A stretch of DNA of 64,000 bases from Phycisphaeraceae bacterium. Its GTDB lineage: Bacteria; Planctomycetota; Phycisphaerae; Phycisphaerales; UBA1924. Of this stretch, positions 27,742 through 37,368 are shown one piece after another. The stretch lies in contig CP054186.1 of the NCBI GenBank assembly GCA_015200025.1, positions 1,736,001-1,800,000 on the forward strand, written 5' to 3'. The first letter of the stretch is position 1. The number at the start of each line of letters is the position of its first letter. A program made the translations under genes and the position numbers. The notes beneath the pieces were generated by a model. That model saw only the letters and a list, made by a program, of their open reading frames with translations, did no database searches and was not told the DNA's origin.

Positions 27742-29142
27742 TCAGCACCCGGTCTCGAACGCCTCCACGAAGGCGTCGAGGTCGAAGAAGTCGATGAAGC
27801 CGTCGCTGTTGAAGTCCGCGTCGCGGCCTGACGGGCACGCCCCGCCCTCGAAGCACTCGATGTAGGCGTCGAGGTCGAAGAAATCGACGAACCCGTCGTT
27901 GTTGAAGTCCGCCGCGCACCCCGAGCCCTGGGCCTCGTACGCGCCGTGATCGACCGCGCCGACCACCCGGGCCAGCCCGGCGGCGTCGGTCGTCACCCCC
28001 GCGGGAAGGTCCGAGGCGTCGCCCGCGTCGACCGAGGGCGAGCCCGGGTCGAGGCGGAGGTCGTCGTCCGCGGTGCCCGCGACCCCGTCGGGGCCGAGCG
28101 GGTCGAGGAACTGCGGGTCCGAGATCAGGATGCTGACGCCGGACGCGAAGCCGTTCTTGATCGTGCTGTTGCGGACGGTCAGGCCCGCGCCGGCCACTTG
28201 CGCCCCCGCGCCGCTCGACCAGACGATCGAGTTGGCGACCAGCACCGCGGAGTTCGTGGACGCCGTCAGGGCGAGCGAGGCACCGCCCGCGTCGCGGTTC
28301 TCGCTGAAGGTGCAGTTGATCAGGCTCCCGCTCGAGCCGCCGATGAACGTCAGACCGCCCGACCCGCCGTCCGAGCCGTTCCCGGTGAACACGCAGTTGA
28401 CAAAGTCGGCCCGGGCCTGGCTCTCGATCGCCCCGGCGCCCTGCCCGCCCTCGGCGAAGTTGCCGGCGATCAGGCACGACTCGAACCTCGCCCGCCCGCG
28501 CGACGCGACGTTGATCCCGCCGTACCCGCCCTCGGCCGAGTTCCCGATGAACGTACACCGCCGGAACGTCACGTCCGTCAGCACGCTCACGGTGAATGCC
28601 CCTGCACCCCCGGGCGACGTGTTCCCGATGAAATCCACGTCCTCGAAGAGCGACGAGGACTGATCGATCGTCGCGCCCCCCGCGGCCCCCTCGGCGACGC
28701 TGTTCGTGATCACGCACCGGCGGATCGTGGGGCTCGAGTTCGTGATCACCACCGCGCCCCCGTACCCGTTCCCGTTGTCCGTCGAGTGCGTGAGCGTGAA
28801 CCCCTCCAGCACGGTGGACGCGGTCTCCCCGGCCTCGGTCAGGAAGACCGGCCCGACGTCCGCGACCTCGTCCCCGTCGAGATCGCCCGAGATGAACGTC
28901 ACCCCCGGGCCGTCGGTGCTCCGGATCGTGATGTTCCGGCCTTCGAGCCAGACCACCTCGCGGTAGACCCCGGGCGACACCAGGATCGTGTCCCCCTCTT
29001 GGGCCGCCGAGACCGCCGACGAGATCGTGGCGAACTGCGAGGGCGCCAGAAGGGTGTTGGTCCCGAGGGCCGAGCCCGCGGCGGCGAGCATCGCGGCCGG
29101 GGCGATCCAGCAACGGGTGTGGTGCATATGCGAGCGGGTCAT
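27742..29142 (-). CDS. Secreted beta-helix protein with paired dockerin-like repeats
   Basis: The 466-residue protein has a signal peptide ending near AAGSALG, then a right-handed beta-helix (LAPSQFATISSAVSAAQEGDTILVSPGVYREVVWLEGRN is the common pectinesterase-like entry). About ten coils follow, and two FFDLDxF EF-hand/dockerin-like repeats (ADFNNDGFVDFFDLDAYIECFEGG and DADFNSDGFIDFFDLDAFVEAFETGC). These repeats match those ending the 1102-4152 gene. The ATG at 29142 has a strong GGGAGGA site. A promoter (29218-29246) and a palindrome (29250-29265) lie upstream. Confidence 0.85.
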   Translation of the reverse strand: MTRSHMHHTRCWIAPAAMLAAAGSALGTNTLLAPSQFATISSAVSAAQEGDTILVSPGVYREVVWLEGRNITIRSTDGPGVTFISGDLDGDEVADVGPVFLTEAGETASTVLEGFTLTHSTDNGNGYGGAVVITNSSPTIRRCVITNSVAEGAAGGATIDQSSSLFEDVDFIGNTSPGGAGAFTVSVLTDVTFRRCTFIGNSAEGGYGGINVASRGRARFESCLIAGNFAEGGQGAGAIESQARADFVNCVFTGNGSDGGSGGLTFIGGSSGSLINCTFSENRDAGGASLALTASTNSAVLVANSIVWSSGAGAQVAGAGLTVRNSTIKNGFASGVSILISDPQFLDPLGPDGVAGTADDDLRLDPGSPSVDAGDASDLPAGVTTDAAGLARVVGAVDHGAYEAQGSGCAADFNNDGFVDFFDLDAYIECFEGGACPSGRDADFNSDGFIDFFDLDAFVEAFETGC

Positions 29143-29217
29143 GTCGTCCTCCCTGGTCCCACCCGGGCGGTGCCGCCGACGGCACGGCGTGACGAACGCC
29201 CCGTGGCAGCCGGCTCG

Positions 29218-29246
29218 AACGTACCACAGGCCGAAAGAATCGTCAA
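29218..29246 (-). promoter_or_regulatory. Candidate promoter of the dockerin beta-helix gene
   Basis: On the minus strand TTGACG (29241-29246) and TACGTT (29218-29223) have a 17-bp spacer. The -35 abuts the palindrome at 29250-29265. Confidence 0.55.
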
Positions 29247-29249
29247 GAC

Positions 29250-29265
29250 AAATGTTTGAACATTT
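29250..29265. promoter_or_regulatory. AT-rich palindrome, probable operator
   Basis: AAATGTT-TG-AACATTT is a perfect 7-bp inverted repeat with a 2-bp centre. It is strikingly AT-rich for this genome and lies in the 110-bp divergent gap. It sits just upstream of the -35 of the leftward beta-helix gene and covers the first possible start codon (29252) of the rightward gene. Confidence 0.55.
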
Positions 29266-30496
29266 TTCAATGCGGAGTTTGCGGTATGCTGTGAGTGTGC
29301 CCGGCTCTGGTCCCATCCAGTTTGAGGCCTCGGCATCCCAGGTTCTGGGTGGTCTGCGCCGCGCGGTCTCCGCGGTCCTCTCCGGGTTGGATGGGGTATC
29401 TCGGGCGGTCGACGTCGCGGATCGGCTCGGGATCGACCGGAGCCTGGCGTGGAAGGTCTGGCGAGTCTCCGCCGGGGAGGGTGGACTCCCTTCGCCCGCG
29501 CACATCCCCGGGCGTGCCGGGTTCGAGCGATTCCTCAAGGCGGCGCGAAACGCCGGGGTCGGGCTCGGCCCGGTGACGGAGGCGAGGGAGGCGTACGCGG
29601 CGTTTGGCCAGCTCGCGGGTGCGCACGGGGGGGATCGGGCGACCGCCGACATCATGCTCGGGGCGCTGACCCAGGAGGGCAAGAAGCGTCAGGAGTGGTC
29701 GCTACGGCGGGACGCGTTCCACGCGAACTCGCACTTCCTGGGCGTGCGGTGCGACACGCTGTACCAGGCCGACGCGTTGCTGCCGCCCCCGCCGGGCTAT
29801 ATGCCGGAGGTGGCGAGGCTCTCGGTGCTCAGCGGGTTCCGCCGGATGCGTGCGGACGTGCCGTGGATCATCTCGCGGAGTGCGCTGGCGACCCGGGACG
29901 GGCTGCGTCCTTCGCCCAGGCGTGAGCCGCTGGAAGGGGGGTCCGAGAGCACGGGGCTGGTCGAGCGGTTCTGCTCCCTGCCGACGCCGGGTGTGATCCG
30001 CCGTCGGCCCGACGCGTCCACCGTGGAGGACGAGATCCAGCCCGGGCCGGTGGGGGAGCCGGTGACGGTGGTCCTGGGCGAGCGGGTCTCGATGATGCCG
30101 TTCGAGCCGGTGCCGTCCGACGCGGTAACGATGGCGGTGTTCACCCCGGCGGAGCGTCTGTGCTACGACGTGCTGATCCCGGAGGGGATGATCGAGGGCA
30201 CCCCGGAGCTCAAGGTGCATTCGACGGTGCACGGCGACACGCCGCACGTGCGGGGCCGGGAGTACGACCGGATCCCGGTCTTTGAAGGGTTTGTGGACCT
30301 CGGCCCGGCCCGGGATATCCCCGCGGTCGCGTCGATCCCGGGGCACGGCGCGTTGCTGGGCTGGTTCCTCGAGCGGCTCGGGGCGCCGGCGGATCGGCTC
30401 CGCGGCTTCCGCGCGATGCTCCGGTACCCGCCGATCCCGTGCCGGATCTCGGGCCAGTACACGTTCTCCGCGTCGTTCCCGGGCGGCGCGGCGTGA
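29252..30496 (+). CDS. Unrecognised protein with a possible N-terminal helix-turn-helix
   Basis: The 414-residue reading (ATG 29252) could instead start at ATG 29270 or GTG 29291; the last avoids coding over the palindrome. Residues ~40-70 (GLDGVSRAVDVADRLGIDRSLAWKVWRV) look like a helix-turn-helix. The remainder (for example FCSLPTPGVIRRRPDAS, FTPAERLCYDVLIPEGM) matches no family I know. There is no signal peptide or membrane helix, so it is cytoplasmic. Being divergent from a surface beta-helix gene with a shared palindrome suggests a transcriptional regulator (inference). Its stop lies 1 bp from the convergent atpG stop. Confidence 0.7.
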   Translation: MFEHFSMRSLRYAVSVPGSGPIQFEASASQVLGGLRRAVSAVLSGLDGVSRAVDVADRLGIDRSLAWKVWRVSAGEGGLPSPAHIPGRAGFERFLKAARNAGVGLGPVTEAREAYAAFGQLAGAHGGDRATADIMLGALTQEGKKRQEWSLRRDAFHANSHFLGVRCDTLYQADALLPPPPGYMPEVARLSVLSGFRRMRADVPWIISRSALATRDGLRPSPRREPLEGGSESTGLVERFCSLPTPGVIRRRPDASTVEDEIQPGPVGEPVTVVLGERVSMMPFEPVPSDAVTMAVFTPAERLCYDVLIPEGMIEGTPELKVHSTVHGDTPHVRGREYDRIPVFEGFVDLGPARDIPAVASIPGHGALLGWFLERLGAPADRLRGFRAMLRYPPIPCRISGQYTFSASFPGGAA

Positions 30497-30497
30497 A

Positions 30498-31412
30498 TCA
30501 GTTCAACGCGGCGGCGCCGGAGATGATCTCGGTCAGCTCGGTCGTGATCTGCGCCTGACGGGCGCGGTTGAAGACACGGGTGAGGTTCTTCCCGGCCTTC
30601 CCGGCGTTGTCCGTGGCCGCCTTCATCGCCACCATCCGCGCCACGTGCTCGCTCACCACCGCGTCGTTGAACGCCTGGAAGAGCACGGCCTTGACGGCGG
30701 CGGGCAGCAGGTCGCCCAGCAGTTCCGCGGGCGAGGGGCTGAACTCGTAGTTCGCCGTCGCGTGCGCCGGGTCGTCGCCCGGGGTGCCCGCGGCGGTGCG
30801 GGCCCGGCCGAGTTGAGCGGCGGCCTCGGCGGAGAACGGGAGCAACTGCAGCGTCGTGGGCACCTGGCGGCCCGCCGAGATGAACCGCATGTACACGACG
30901 TGCACCGCGCCAACCTGGCCCGAGGCGAAACGCTCCATGTACTGGTTCGCGATCGCTTCGACGGCCTCGTACGTGGGCTTGTCCCCGATCTGGTGCTGCT
31001 GCGCCACGGGCACGTTGTTGAACTTCAGGAACGCGGCGCCCTTCTTGCCGACCAGTTCGACCAGTCCCGACTTGGCCGCGGGGTTGGCGCGGAGGAACTG
31101 CATGGCGGTGCGGAGGACCGACCCGTTGTACGGGCCACAGAGACCGCGGTCGGACGTCAGGACCAGCGTCAGGATCGGGGCGTTGCCGCGCCGGCCCGAA
31201 GAACCCCCGAACAAAGGGTGCGAAACCTCACCCACGTTGCGGGCCAGGTCGGTGACCAGCTCGAAGAGGGCCTCGGTGTAGGGCTTGCTCGCGGTCGCCC
31301 GCTGGAGGGCCGCGGAGAACTTCGCGGTCGCGATCATCTGCATCGTCTTTGTGATGCGGCGGATGTTGGCGACGGCCTTGATGCGTTTGCGGAGTTGGCG
31401 GGTCTTGGCCAT
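30498..31412 (-). CDS. atpG: ATP synthase F1 subunit gamma, encoded alone
   Basis: The 304-residue central-stalk subunit shows the family termini: MAKTRQLRKRIKAVANIRRITKTMQMIATAKF at the start and the helix with MVAMKAATDNAGKAGKNLTRVFNRARQAQITTELTEIISGA at the end. The middle has LTSDRGLCGPYN. Gamma rotates inside alpha3beta3 and couples proton flow to ATP synthesis. No other atp gene flanks it, unlike the usual atpIBEFHAGDC order. A ~25-residue Ala/Gly-rich insert around 205-230 is unusual. Confidence 0.95.
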   Translation of the reverse strand: MAKTRQLRKRIKAVANIRRITKTMQMIATAKFSAALQRATASKPYTEALFELVTDLARNVGEVSHPLFGGSSGRRGNAPILTLVLTSDRGLCGPYNGSVLRTAMQFLRANPAAKSGLVELVGKKGAAFLKFNNVPVAQQHQIGDKPTYEAVEAIANQYMERFASGQVGAVHVVYMRFISAGRQVPTTLQLLPFSAEAAAQLGRARTAAGTPGDDPAHATANYEFSPSPAELLGDLLPAAVKAVLFQAFNDAVVSEHVARMVAMKAATDNAGKAGKNLTRVFNRARQAQITTELTEIISGAAALN

Positions 31413-31494
31413 GAGGCCCCAAGGGTAGGCGCGGAGGGGTTCCCGGTGCTTCCCCCCGTTCTACGGCCCGGGAATCAGATCTTGCGCCTCCGGG

Positions 31495-31523
31495 TTGATG
31501 CCCCATGCCGTAGATTCTAGAAT
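31495..31523 (+). promoter_or_regulatory. Candidate sigma70-like promoter for the DUF11 lipoprotein
   Basis: TTGATG (31495-31500) and TAGAAT (31518-31523) have an ideal 17-bp spacer. The -10 lies in a 10-bp palindrome ATTCTAGAAT. The leader is about 100 nt and ends in AAAGGAG before ATG 31630. Confidence 0.65.
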
Positions 31524-31531
31524 AATGCGAA

Positions 31532-31555
31532 CACCCCCCGTCCGAGAACGGGGTG
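31532..31555 (+). other. Small leader hairpin
   Basis: CACCCC (31532-31537) pairs with GGGGTG (31550-31555), just after the predicted transcription start. There is no T-tract, so it may protect the 5' end of the mRNA rather than terminate. Confidence 0.4.
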
Positions 31556-31629
31556 CGTGCGTTCGTGTACGTTCCTGGCCCTCGCGTCTGAGGTCTGGAT
31601 GAGTTGCTCGTGGATGAAAGGAGTCTTCG

Positions 31630-33276
31630 ATGAGTCTTGCGCGATGGTTGATGACCGGCGCGGTGGTGGCCGCCGGCATGTTGGGCTCGGTGGCCGGCTG
31701 CGAGAGCAGCGGTCAGAACACCGCCGCCCCCCCGGGTGGTCCGAAATGGGACTTTGAGCCCTGGGGCGGGATGCCCTACGTGCCCAAGGCCGCCCCGGTC
31801 GCCGAGGCTCCCAAGCCCGTGACCCCCAAGCCCGCCGAGCAGCCCAAGCCGGTGGCGGCGGCGCCCAAGCCCGCCCCCAGCGCGTCGAGCATCTACTACC
31901 CCAGCTGCGGGCCCAACGGCGGGATCCTCCGCCTCGACCGTAACGCCCCGGCCGAGGTCAGCGCCTCGGCCCCCTTCGAGTACACCCTCACCGCGACCAA
32001 CGTCTCGGGGTGCGACCTGGTGGACGTGGTCGTCAAGGAAGGCCCGATCCAGGGCTTGACGGTCAACAACACCAACCCCGCCGCGGTCAACGGGCCCGGC
32101 GGCGAGATGATGTTCAACCTCGGGAAGCTCGCCCCCGGCGAGAGCAAGACCGTGACCATCCGAGGGACCCCCTCGGCCGCGGGCACCATCGCCTCGTGCG
32201 CCTCGGCGACGTACGTCATGCCCCTGTGCATGAACATCAACGTCGTCTCGCCCAAGCTCGAGCTGGCCAAGTCCGGCCCGGCCGAGAGCCTGGTCTGCAA
32301 CGAGTGGGAGTACACCCTCACCGTCAGCAACCCGGGCTCGGGCGTGGCCCGCAACGTCGTCATCCGTGACCAGCTGCCCTCGGGCCTGACCACGATCGAC
32401 GGGAAGACCACCGTCGAGATCCCCGTGGGCGACCTCGCCGGCGGCAAGAGCGAGACCCGCAAGATCCGCGTCAAGGCCGGCCGCACGGGCCGATTCGAGA
32501 ACACCGCGACCGCCACGGCGGACGCGGGCCTCAAGGCCGACTCCAACGTCGTCGCCACCGCGGTCAAGCAGCCCAAGCTCCAGCTGGCCAAGAAGGGCCC
32601 CGAGCGCCTCTACGCCGGCCGCGCCGCCGCCTACCAGATCACCATCTCCAACACGGGCGACGCGACGGCGTCCCAGACCGTCATCGAGGATCCCGTCCCG
32701 GCGGGCGCGACCTTCGTCAGCGCGTCCGACGGCGGCGTGAACACCAACGGCGTGGTCCGCTGGAACCTGGGCGATCTCGCCCCCGGCGCCACCAAGACCG
32801 TCACCCTGACCGTCAACACCCCGCGCAACATCGGGTCGATCAAGAACGTCGCCCGCGCGACCGCCACTTGCGCCGACCCGGTCAGCGCCGAGGCTACCAC
32901 CAGCACCTTCGGGCTGCCCGACCTGGCCACCCTGCTGACCGACGAGGACGGCGTGGTCGAGGTGGGGACCAACCACGTCTTCATCTACCAGGTCCGCAAC
33001 CAGGGCGAGGTCGACCTGACCAACGTCCGGGCCGAGGTCACCCTCCCCGAGGGCATGCAGTTCGTCTCCGCCGACACCGTGCAGCCCACCGTCGCGGGGA
33101 ACAAGCTGTCCTTCCTCGCCTCCCCGACGCTCAAGCCGGGCGAGGTGAAGAACATCCGCATCACCGTCCGCGCCACCAAGGCGGGCGAGCTCCTCGCCAC
33201 GGCCGAGACCCGCTGCGACCAGCTGCGTCAGTCCGTCCGCGACGACGAGATCACCGTCTTCATCGACAAGCCCTGA
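31630..33276 (+). CDS. DUF11-repeat surface lipoprotein
   Basis: The 548-residue protein has a lipobox GSVAGC (Cys24), a Pro/Lys/Ala-rich spacer (to ~85), and about four DUF11/Ig-like beta repeats. Repeats carry the FEYTLTATNVSGCDLVDVVVKE / WEYTLTVSNPGSGVARNVVIRD / AAYQITISNTGDATASQTVIED signature and LAPGESKTVTI ends. Such proteins are usually structural cell-surface components anchored to the outer membrane. The gene has its own promoter, a strong AAAGGAG site and a strong terminator, which suggests high expression as a monocistronic unit. Confidence 0.88.
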   Translation: MSLARWLMTGAVVAAGMLGSVAGCESSGQNTAAPPGGPKWDFEPWGGMPYVPKAAPVAEAPKPVTPKPAEQPKPVAAAPKPAPSASSIYYPSCGPNGGILRLDRNAPAEVSASAPFEYTLTATNVSGCDLVDVVVKEGPIQGLTVNNTNPAAVNGPGGEMMFNLGKLAPGESKTVTIRGTPSAAGTIASCASATYVMPLCMNINVVSPKLELAKSGPAESLVCNEWEYTLTVSNPGSGVARNVVIRDQLPSGLTTIDGKTTVEIPVGDLAGGKSETRKIRVKAGRTGRFENTATATADAGLKADSNVVATAVKQPKLQLAKKGPERLYAGRAAAYQITISNTGDATASQTVIEDPVPAGATFVSASDGGVNTNGVVRWNLGDLAPGATKTVTLTVNTPRNIGSIKNVARATATCADPVSAEATTSTFGLPDLATLLTDEDGVVEVGTNHVFIYQVRNQGEVDLTNVRAEVTLPEGMQFVSADTVQPTVAGNKLSFLASPTLKPGEVKNIRITVRATKAGELLATAETRCDQLRQSVRDDEITVFIDKP

Positions 33277-33320
33277 TCCCGGGGCCCGTCGGGACGGCGA
33301 CATCGTGACCTGATACTCCG

Positions 33321-33356
33321 GCGGCCGCTCCCCCAGGGGGCGGCCGCTTTCTTTTT
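33321..33356 (+). terminator. Strong Rho-independent terminator
   Basis: GCGGCCGC (33321-33328) pairs with GCGGCCGC (33340-33347), with extra C/G pairing inside the loop. TTTCTTTTTT follows. It ends the DUF11 lipoprotein transcript. Confidence 0.88.
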
Positions 33357-33393
33357 TCCGCGCCCCGTGCGGCCTTCGTAGAATCCCCCCCTC

Positions 33394-35394
33394 ATGCCGC
33401 TCCTCACCGCGACCAATATCTCCCACGCCTTCGGGCAGCGGCTCATCCTCGACCGCGTCTCGATCACCGTCGAGCCGGGGCAACGGGTCGGGGTCGTCGG
33501 TCGCAACGGGTGCGGGAAGAGCACCCTGCTCAAGATCCTCGCGGGGATGATGACGCCCGACTCGGGCGAGGTGATGCTCCAGCGCGGGACCCGCGCGGGC
33601 TACCTCCGGCAGGACCACGCCTTCGACCCTTCCGAGACGCTCCGCGGGATCGCCGAATCGGCCTTCGAGCGGCTCCACGCCCTGCACCGCGAGCTCGACG
33701 CGGTGTTCCAGCGCATGGCGCACGCCGGCGGGGACGAACTCGACCGGCTCCTCAAGCAGCAGTCGAGGCTCGAGACGGAGATGGAGCAGGCGGGGGGGTA
33801 CGCCGTCGATCACCGGATCGACGAGGTCCTGCACGGGCTGGGGTTCACCGACGCGCAGTTCGGCGTGACCGCGTCGGGCCTCTCGGGGGGTCAGAAGGGC
33901 CGCGCGGCCCTCGCCAAGCTCCTGCTCGAAGAGCCCGACGTCCTGCTGCTCGACGAGCCGACGAACCACCTCGACATCGACGGGCGGCTGTGGCTCGAGC
34001 GGTTCCTGACCGAGGAGTTCAAGGGCGCGGTGATCCTGATCAGCCACGACCGCTACCTGCTCGACCGCGTCGTAGGGTCGATCGTGGAGGTCGAGCAATG
34101 CCGGCTCATCGACTACCCGGGCAACTACCGCGCCTTCCGCGAGATGCGCGAGCAGCGCCGCCTGACGATGATGCGGGCCTACGAGAACCAGCAGGACCAG
34201 TTCCGCAAGGAGAAGGCCTTTATCCTGCGGTACAAGGCCGGGCAGCGCGCCAAGCAGGCCCGCGGACGCCAGAGCAAGCTCGACCGCGCGATCGAGCGTT
34301 CGACGCTCGAACGGCCCGTCGAGCTCGAGACCTTCCGTCTCGAACTCCCCAAGGCCGAACGCACCGGCGACATCGTCGTCTCCGCCCGCGGGCTCACCAA
34401 GCAATACACTTCCGAGGACGGCACCGTCAAGACCCTCTTCCGCGGGTTCGACGCGCAGGTCGGACGCGGTGAACGCTGGGGCATCATCGGGCCCAACGGT
34501 GCGGGCAAGTCGACCCTCGTGCGATGCCTCCTGGGCGAGGAGGACCCCGACGAGGGCAAGGCGTCCCTCGGGTCGCGCGTCGTCGTCGGGCATTTCAAGC
34601 AGACCCACGAGCACCTCGACGGCACACTCCAGGTCTACCGCTACCTCCAGAACATCATCATGAAGGAAGCCCCGGGGCAGGCCTTTAGCGAGCAGCAGGC
34701 CCGCGACCTCGCCGGCGCGTTCCTGCTCAGCGGCGAGGACCAGGACCGCGAGATGGGCTCGCTCTCGGGCGGCGAGCGTGCCCGGGCCGTCCTCGCCGGG
34801 CTCCTCGCCAGCGCCAAGAACCTCCTCGTCCTCGACGAGCCGACCAACCACCTGGACATCCCCTCCGCCGAGCGGCTCGAGGACGCGCTGACCCCGGGCG
34901 AGGACGATCGCGACGGGTACCAGGGCACGCTCATCCTCATCAGCCACGACCGCGCCCTCATCGACGCGACCTGCGACCACCTCATCGTCCTCGACGGCAA
35001 GGGCGGGGCGACGATCTTCCTCGGGAACTACTCCGACTGGCACGAGAAGCAGCAGGCCGTCGCCAAGGATGAGGCCCGCGCCGCGGCGGCGGAGAAGGAG
35101 CGGCGTGAGCGTGACGAGGCGAGGCGTCGCAAGGACGAGGAGGATCGCCGGGCGGCAGCCCGCCGCGCGTCGAAGTCCAATCCCGAGGCCTCTCGCCTGG
35201 CGAGGATGACCTCGGACCAGATCGAGAAACGCATCGCCGAGATCGAGGCCCGCACCCGCGCCATCGACGCCGAGATGAGCTCGGGCGAGGTCTGGAAGGA
35301 CCCCAAGAAAATGGACCGCCTCGGGGACGAGCGCCGGCGGCTCGCCGAGGAGCTGACCCCGCTCGAGATGGAGTATTTCAGCCGCGGTGCCTGA
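33394..35394 (+). CDS. ABC-F family ATPase (Uup/EttA-like)
   Basis: The 666-residue protein has two ATP-binding cassettes and no membrane segment. The first Walker A is GRNGCGKST (36-44), with signature [13 protein letters not shown] and Walker [12 protein letters not shown]. The second has [22 protein letters not shown] and [12 protein letters not shown]. The linker between them is charged and helical (the P-site tRNA interaction motif position), and a coiled-coil C-terminal domain rich in Glu/Arg follows, as in Uup. ABC-F proteins act on ribosomes to resolve stalls or give antibiotic protection; the exact subfamily cannot be fixed here. Confidence 0.93.
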   Translation: MPLLTATNISHAFGQRLILDRVSITVEPGQRVGVVGRNGCGKSTLLKILAGMMTPDSGEVMLQRGTRAGYLRQDHAFDPSETLRGIAESAFERLHALHRELDAVFQRMAHAGGDELDRLLKQQSRLETEMEQAGGYAVDHRIDEVLHGLGFTDAQFGVTASGLSGGQKGRAALAKLLLEEPDVLLLDEPTNHLDIDGRLWLERFLTEEFKGAVILISHDRYLLDRVVGSIVEVEQCRLIDYPGNYRAFREMREQRRLTMMRAYENQQDQFRKEKAFILRYKAGQRAKQARGRQSKLDRAIERSTLERPVELETFRLELPKAERTGDIVVSARGLTKQYTSEDGTVKTLFRGFDAQVGRGERWGIIGPNGAGKSTLVRCLLGEEDPDEGKASLGSRVVVGHFKQTHEHLDGTLQVYRYLQNIIMKEAPGQAFSEQQARDLAGAFLLSGEDQDREMGSLSGGERARAVLAGLLASAKNLLVLDEPTNHLDIPSAERLEDALTPGEDDRDGYQGTLILISHDRALIDATCDHLIVLDGKGGATIFLGNYSDWHEKQQAVAKDEARAAAAEKERRERDEARRRKDEEDRRAAARRASKSNPEASRLARMTSDQIEKRIAEIEARTRAIDAEMSSGEVWKDPKKMDRLGDERRRLAEELTPLEMEYFSRGA

Positions 35395-35432
35395 CCGCGC
35401 GCGATCGTGACGCGGGGCGACCGAGTGTGCCG

Positions 35433-37358
35433 ATGAACGACCCGACGACAACCCGGCCCGGCGCGATCGTGGGGATCGACCTGGGCACGACCAACAGCCT
35501 CATCGCCGTCGCCGACGAACGGGGGCCGAGGGTCATCGCCGACGAGGGCGGGCGGGTCATGGTGCCCAGCGTGGTGCGGTACTCGGTGGACGCGGGCGGC
35601 CGCGCCGTGGTCGAATCGGTCGGCGACGAGGCCAAACGCCGGGCCGCCGACGCCCCCGAGCGGACGGTCTCGAGCGTCAAGCGGATCATGGGCCGCTCGA
35701 TCAAGGACGCGGCGGGCGACCTCCCCTTCCTGCCCTACCGCGTCGTCGAGGGGGCGAACCGCACGGCGCGGGTCGAGGTCCCCGGCGTCTCGGGCGGGCC
35801 CCCGGCCGTCGTCTCGCCCCAGGAAGTGTCCGCCGCCATCCTCCGCGAGATGAAGGCGCGCGCCGAGCGGGCGCTGGGCCGGCCCGTGACCAGAGCCGTG
35901 GTCACCGTCCCGGCGTACTTCGACGACGCGCAGCGGCAGGCGACACGGGACGCCGGTCGGCTCGCGGGGCTTGAAGTGGTCCGTATCGTCAACGAGCCCA
36001 CCGCCGCGGCGCTGGCCTACGGACTCGGGCTCCGCGCCGGGGGCGGGGCCACCACCATCGCCGTGTACGACTTGGGCGGCGGGACCTTCGACGTCTCTGT
36101 GCTCCGTGTGACCCACGCGGCCGACGCGGGCGGGACCGATTTCTTCCGCGTGCTGGCCACCGCGGGCGACACTCATTTGGGCGGCGACGATCTCGACCGT
36201 GCGTTGGCGGCGGTCTTCGAACGAGAGATCGCGGCGCTGCCGGGGGTCGACGCGGCGGCGGCGGCGAGCCCCGCGTTCCGCGCCGCCCTCGCGCGAGAGG
36301 CCGAGCGGGTCAAGATCGAGCTGTCCGAGTCCGAATCGGCCTCCGCCCGCGTCGAGGCTCCCGGCGCGGGCGTGTACCGGCGGGCGGTGACCCGCGCGGA
36401 GTTCGAGACGCTGATCGAACCCCTGATCGCCCGGACGCTGGCGTGCTGCGAGCGGGCGGTGCGTGACGCCTCCCTCACGGCGCCGGTCGACGCGGTCGTG
36501 ATGGTGGGGGGGTGCACACGCGTCCCGCTGGTGCGTCGGCGCGTCGGTGAGTCGTTCGGGGTGACCCCGTACACCGCCATCGACCCCGACCGGGCGGTCG
36601 CCCTGGGCGCCGCGGTGCAGGGCGCGATCCTCTCCGGCGGGGTCAAGGGCACGCTGCTGCTCGACGTGATCCCGCTGAGCCTGGGCATCGAGACCGCGGG
36701 GGGCGCGGTCGCCAAGATCATCCCGCGCAACGCGATGGTCCCCGCCCGCGCCCGCGAGATGTTCAGCACCCAGGCCGACGGGCAGACCGCGATCAAGCTC
36801 CACGTCCTCCAGGGCGAACGCGAGATGGTCGAGGATTGCCGGAGCCTCGGCGTCTTCCACCTGCGGGGGCTCCCCCCCATGCCCGCCGGCATCCCTCAGG
36901 TCGAGGTCGAGTTCCTCGTCGACGCCAACGGCGTCCTCAACGTCTCGGCCCACGAGCGGCGCAGCGGCAAGCGGGCGTCCCTCCAGGTCGTCCCCAACCA
37001 CGGCCTCTCCCGCGACGAGGTCGACCGCATCGAACGCGACAGCTACCTCCACGCCCGCGACGACATGACCCGGCACCGCGTGGTCGACCTGACCGTCAAC
37101 AGCCGGCTCGACCTCAAGTGGGTCGGCGAACGACTGGCGAAACACCGCGACCGGCTCGACCCCGCCGACGCCTCATGCCTGGACCGCGGCATCGCGGGCC
37201 TGCGTTCGATGGTCGACGCGGCCTCCGCCGACTGGCGGGCCGTGGACCCCGACGCCTTCCACGCCGCCAAGGAATCCCTCGACCGCGCCGCCGTCCGGCT
37301 CATGGAAGTCTCCATCGCCGCGTCGCTGCGGGAGGATCCGCCCTCGCCCGCGGGGTAG
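35433..37358 (+). CDS. hscA: Hsp70 chaperone, HscA-like
   Basis: The 641-residue protein has the actin-like ATPase domain ([10 protein letters not shown] at 14-23, [27 protein letters not shown]) and a substrate domain starting [27 protein letters not shown]. The stretch [31 protein letters not shown] matches HscA rather than DnaK. HscA works with HscB in Fe-S cluster transfer from IscU. No isc or hscB genes are adjacent, so the symbol is provisional. GTG at 35427 is an alternative start. It follows the ABC-F gene by 38 bp. Confidence 0.85.
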   Translation: MNDPTTTRPGAIVGIDLGTTNSLIAVADERGPRVIADEGGRVMVPSVVRYSVDAGGRAVVESVGDEAKRRAADAPERTVSSVKRIMGRSIKDAAGDLPFLPYRVVEGANRTARVEVPGVSGGPPAVVSPQEVSAAILREMKARAERALGRPVTRAVVTVPAYFDDAQRQATRDAGRLAGLEVVRIVNEPTAAALAYGLGLRAGGGATTIAVYDLGGGTFDVSVLRVTHAADAGGTDFFRVLATAGDTHLGGDDLDRALAAVFEREIAALPGVDAAAAASPAFRAALAREAERVKIELSESESASARVEAPGAGVYRRAVTRAEFETLIEPLIARTLACCERAVRDASLTAPVDAVVMVGGCTRVPLVRRRVGESFGVTPYTAIDPDRAVALGAAVQGAILSGGVKGTLLLDVIPLSLGIETAGGAVAKIIPRNAMVPARAREMFSTQADGQTAIKLHVLQGEREMVEDCRSLGVFHLRGLPPMPAGIPQVEVEFLVDANGVLNVSAHERRSGKRASLQVVPNHGLSRDEVDRIERDSYLHARDDMTRHRVVDLTVNSRLDLKWVGERLAKHRDRLDPADASCLDRGIAGLRSMVDAASADWRAVDPDAFHAAKESLDRAAVRLMEVSIAASLREDPPSPAG

Positions 37359-37368
37359 GCCGACGACC

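Noticed and set aside
29250..29265. LexA (SOS) box
   Set aside because: The half-sites AAATGTT/AACATTT have a different orientation and spacing from GAAC-N4-GTTC or CTG-N10-CAG boxes, and neither flanking gene is an SOS type.
31228..35451. A leftward open frame of about 1400 codons opposite the lipoprotein and ABC-F genes
   Set aside because: It is antisense to well-supported genes, has repetitive Leu/Gly/Arg/Val composition and no motif. Long antisense frames are expected at this GC content.
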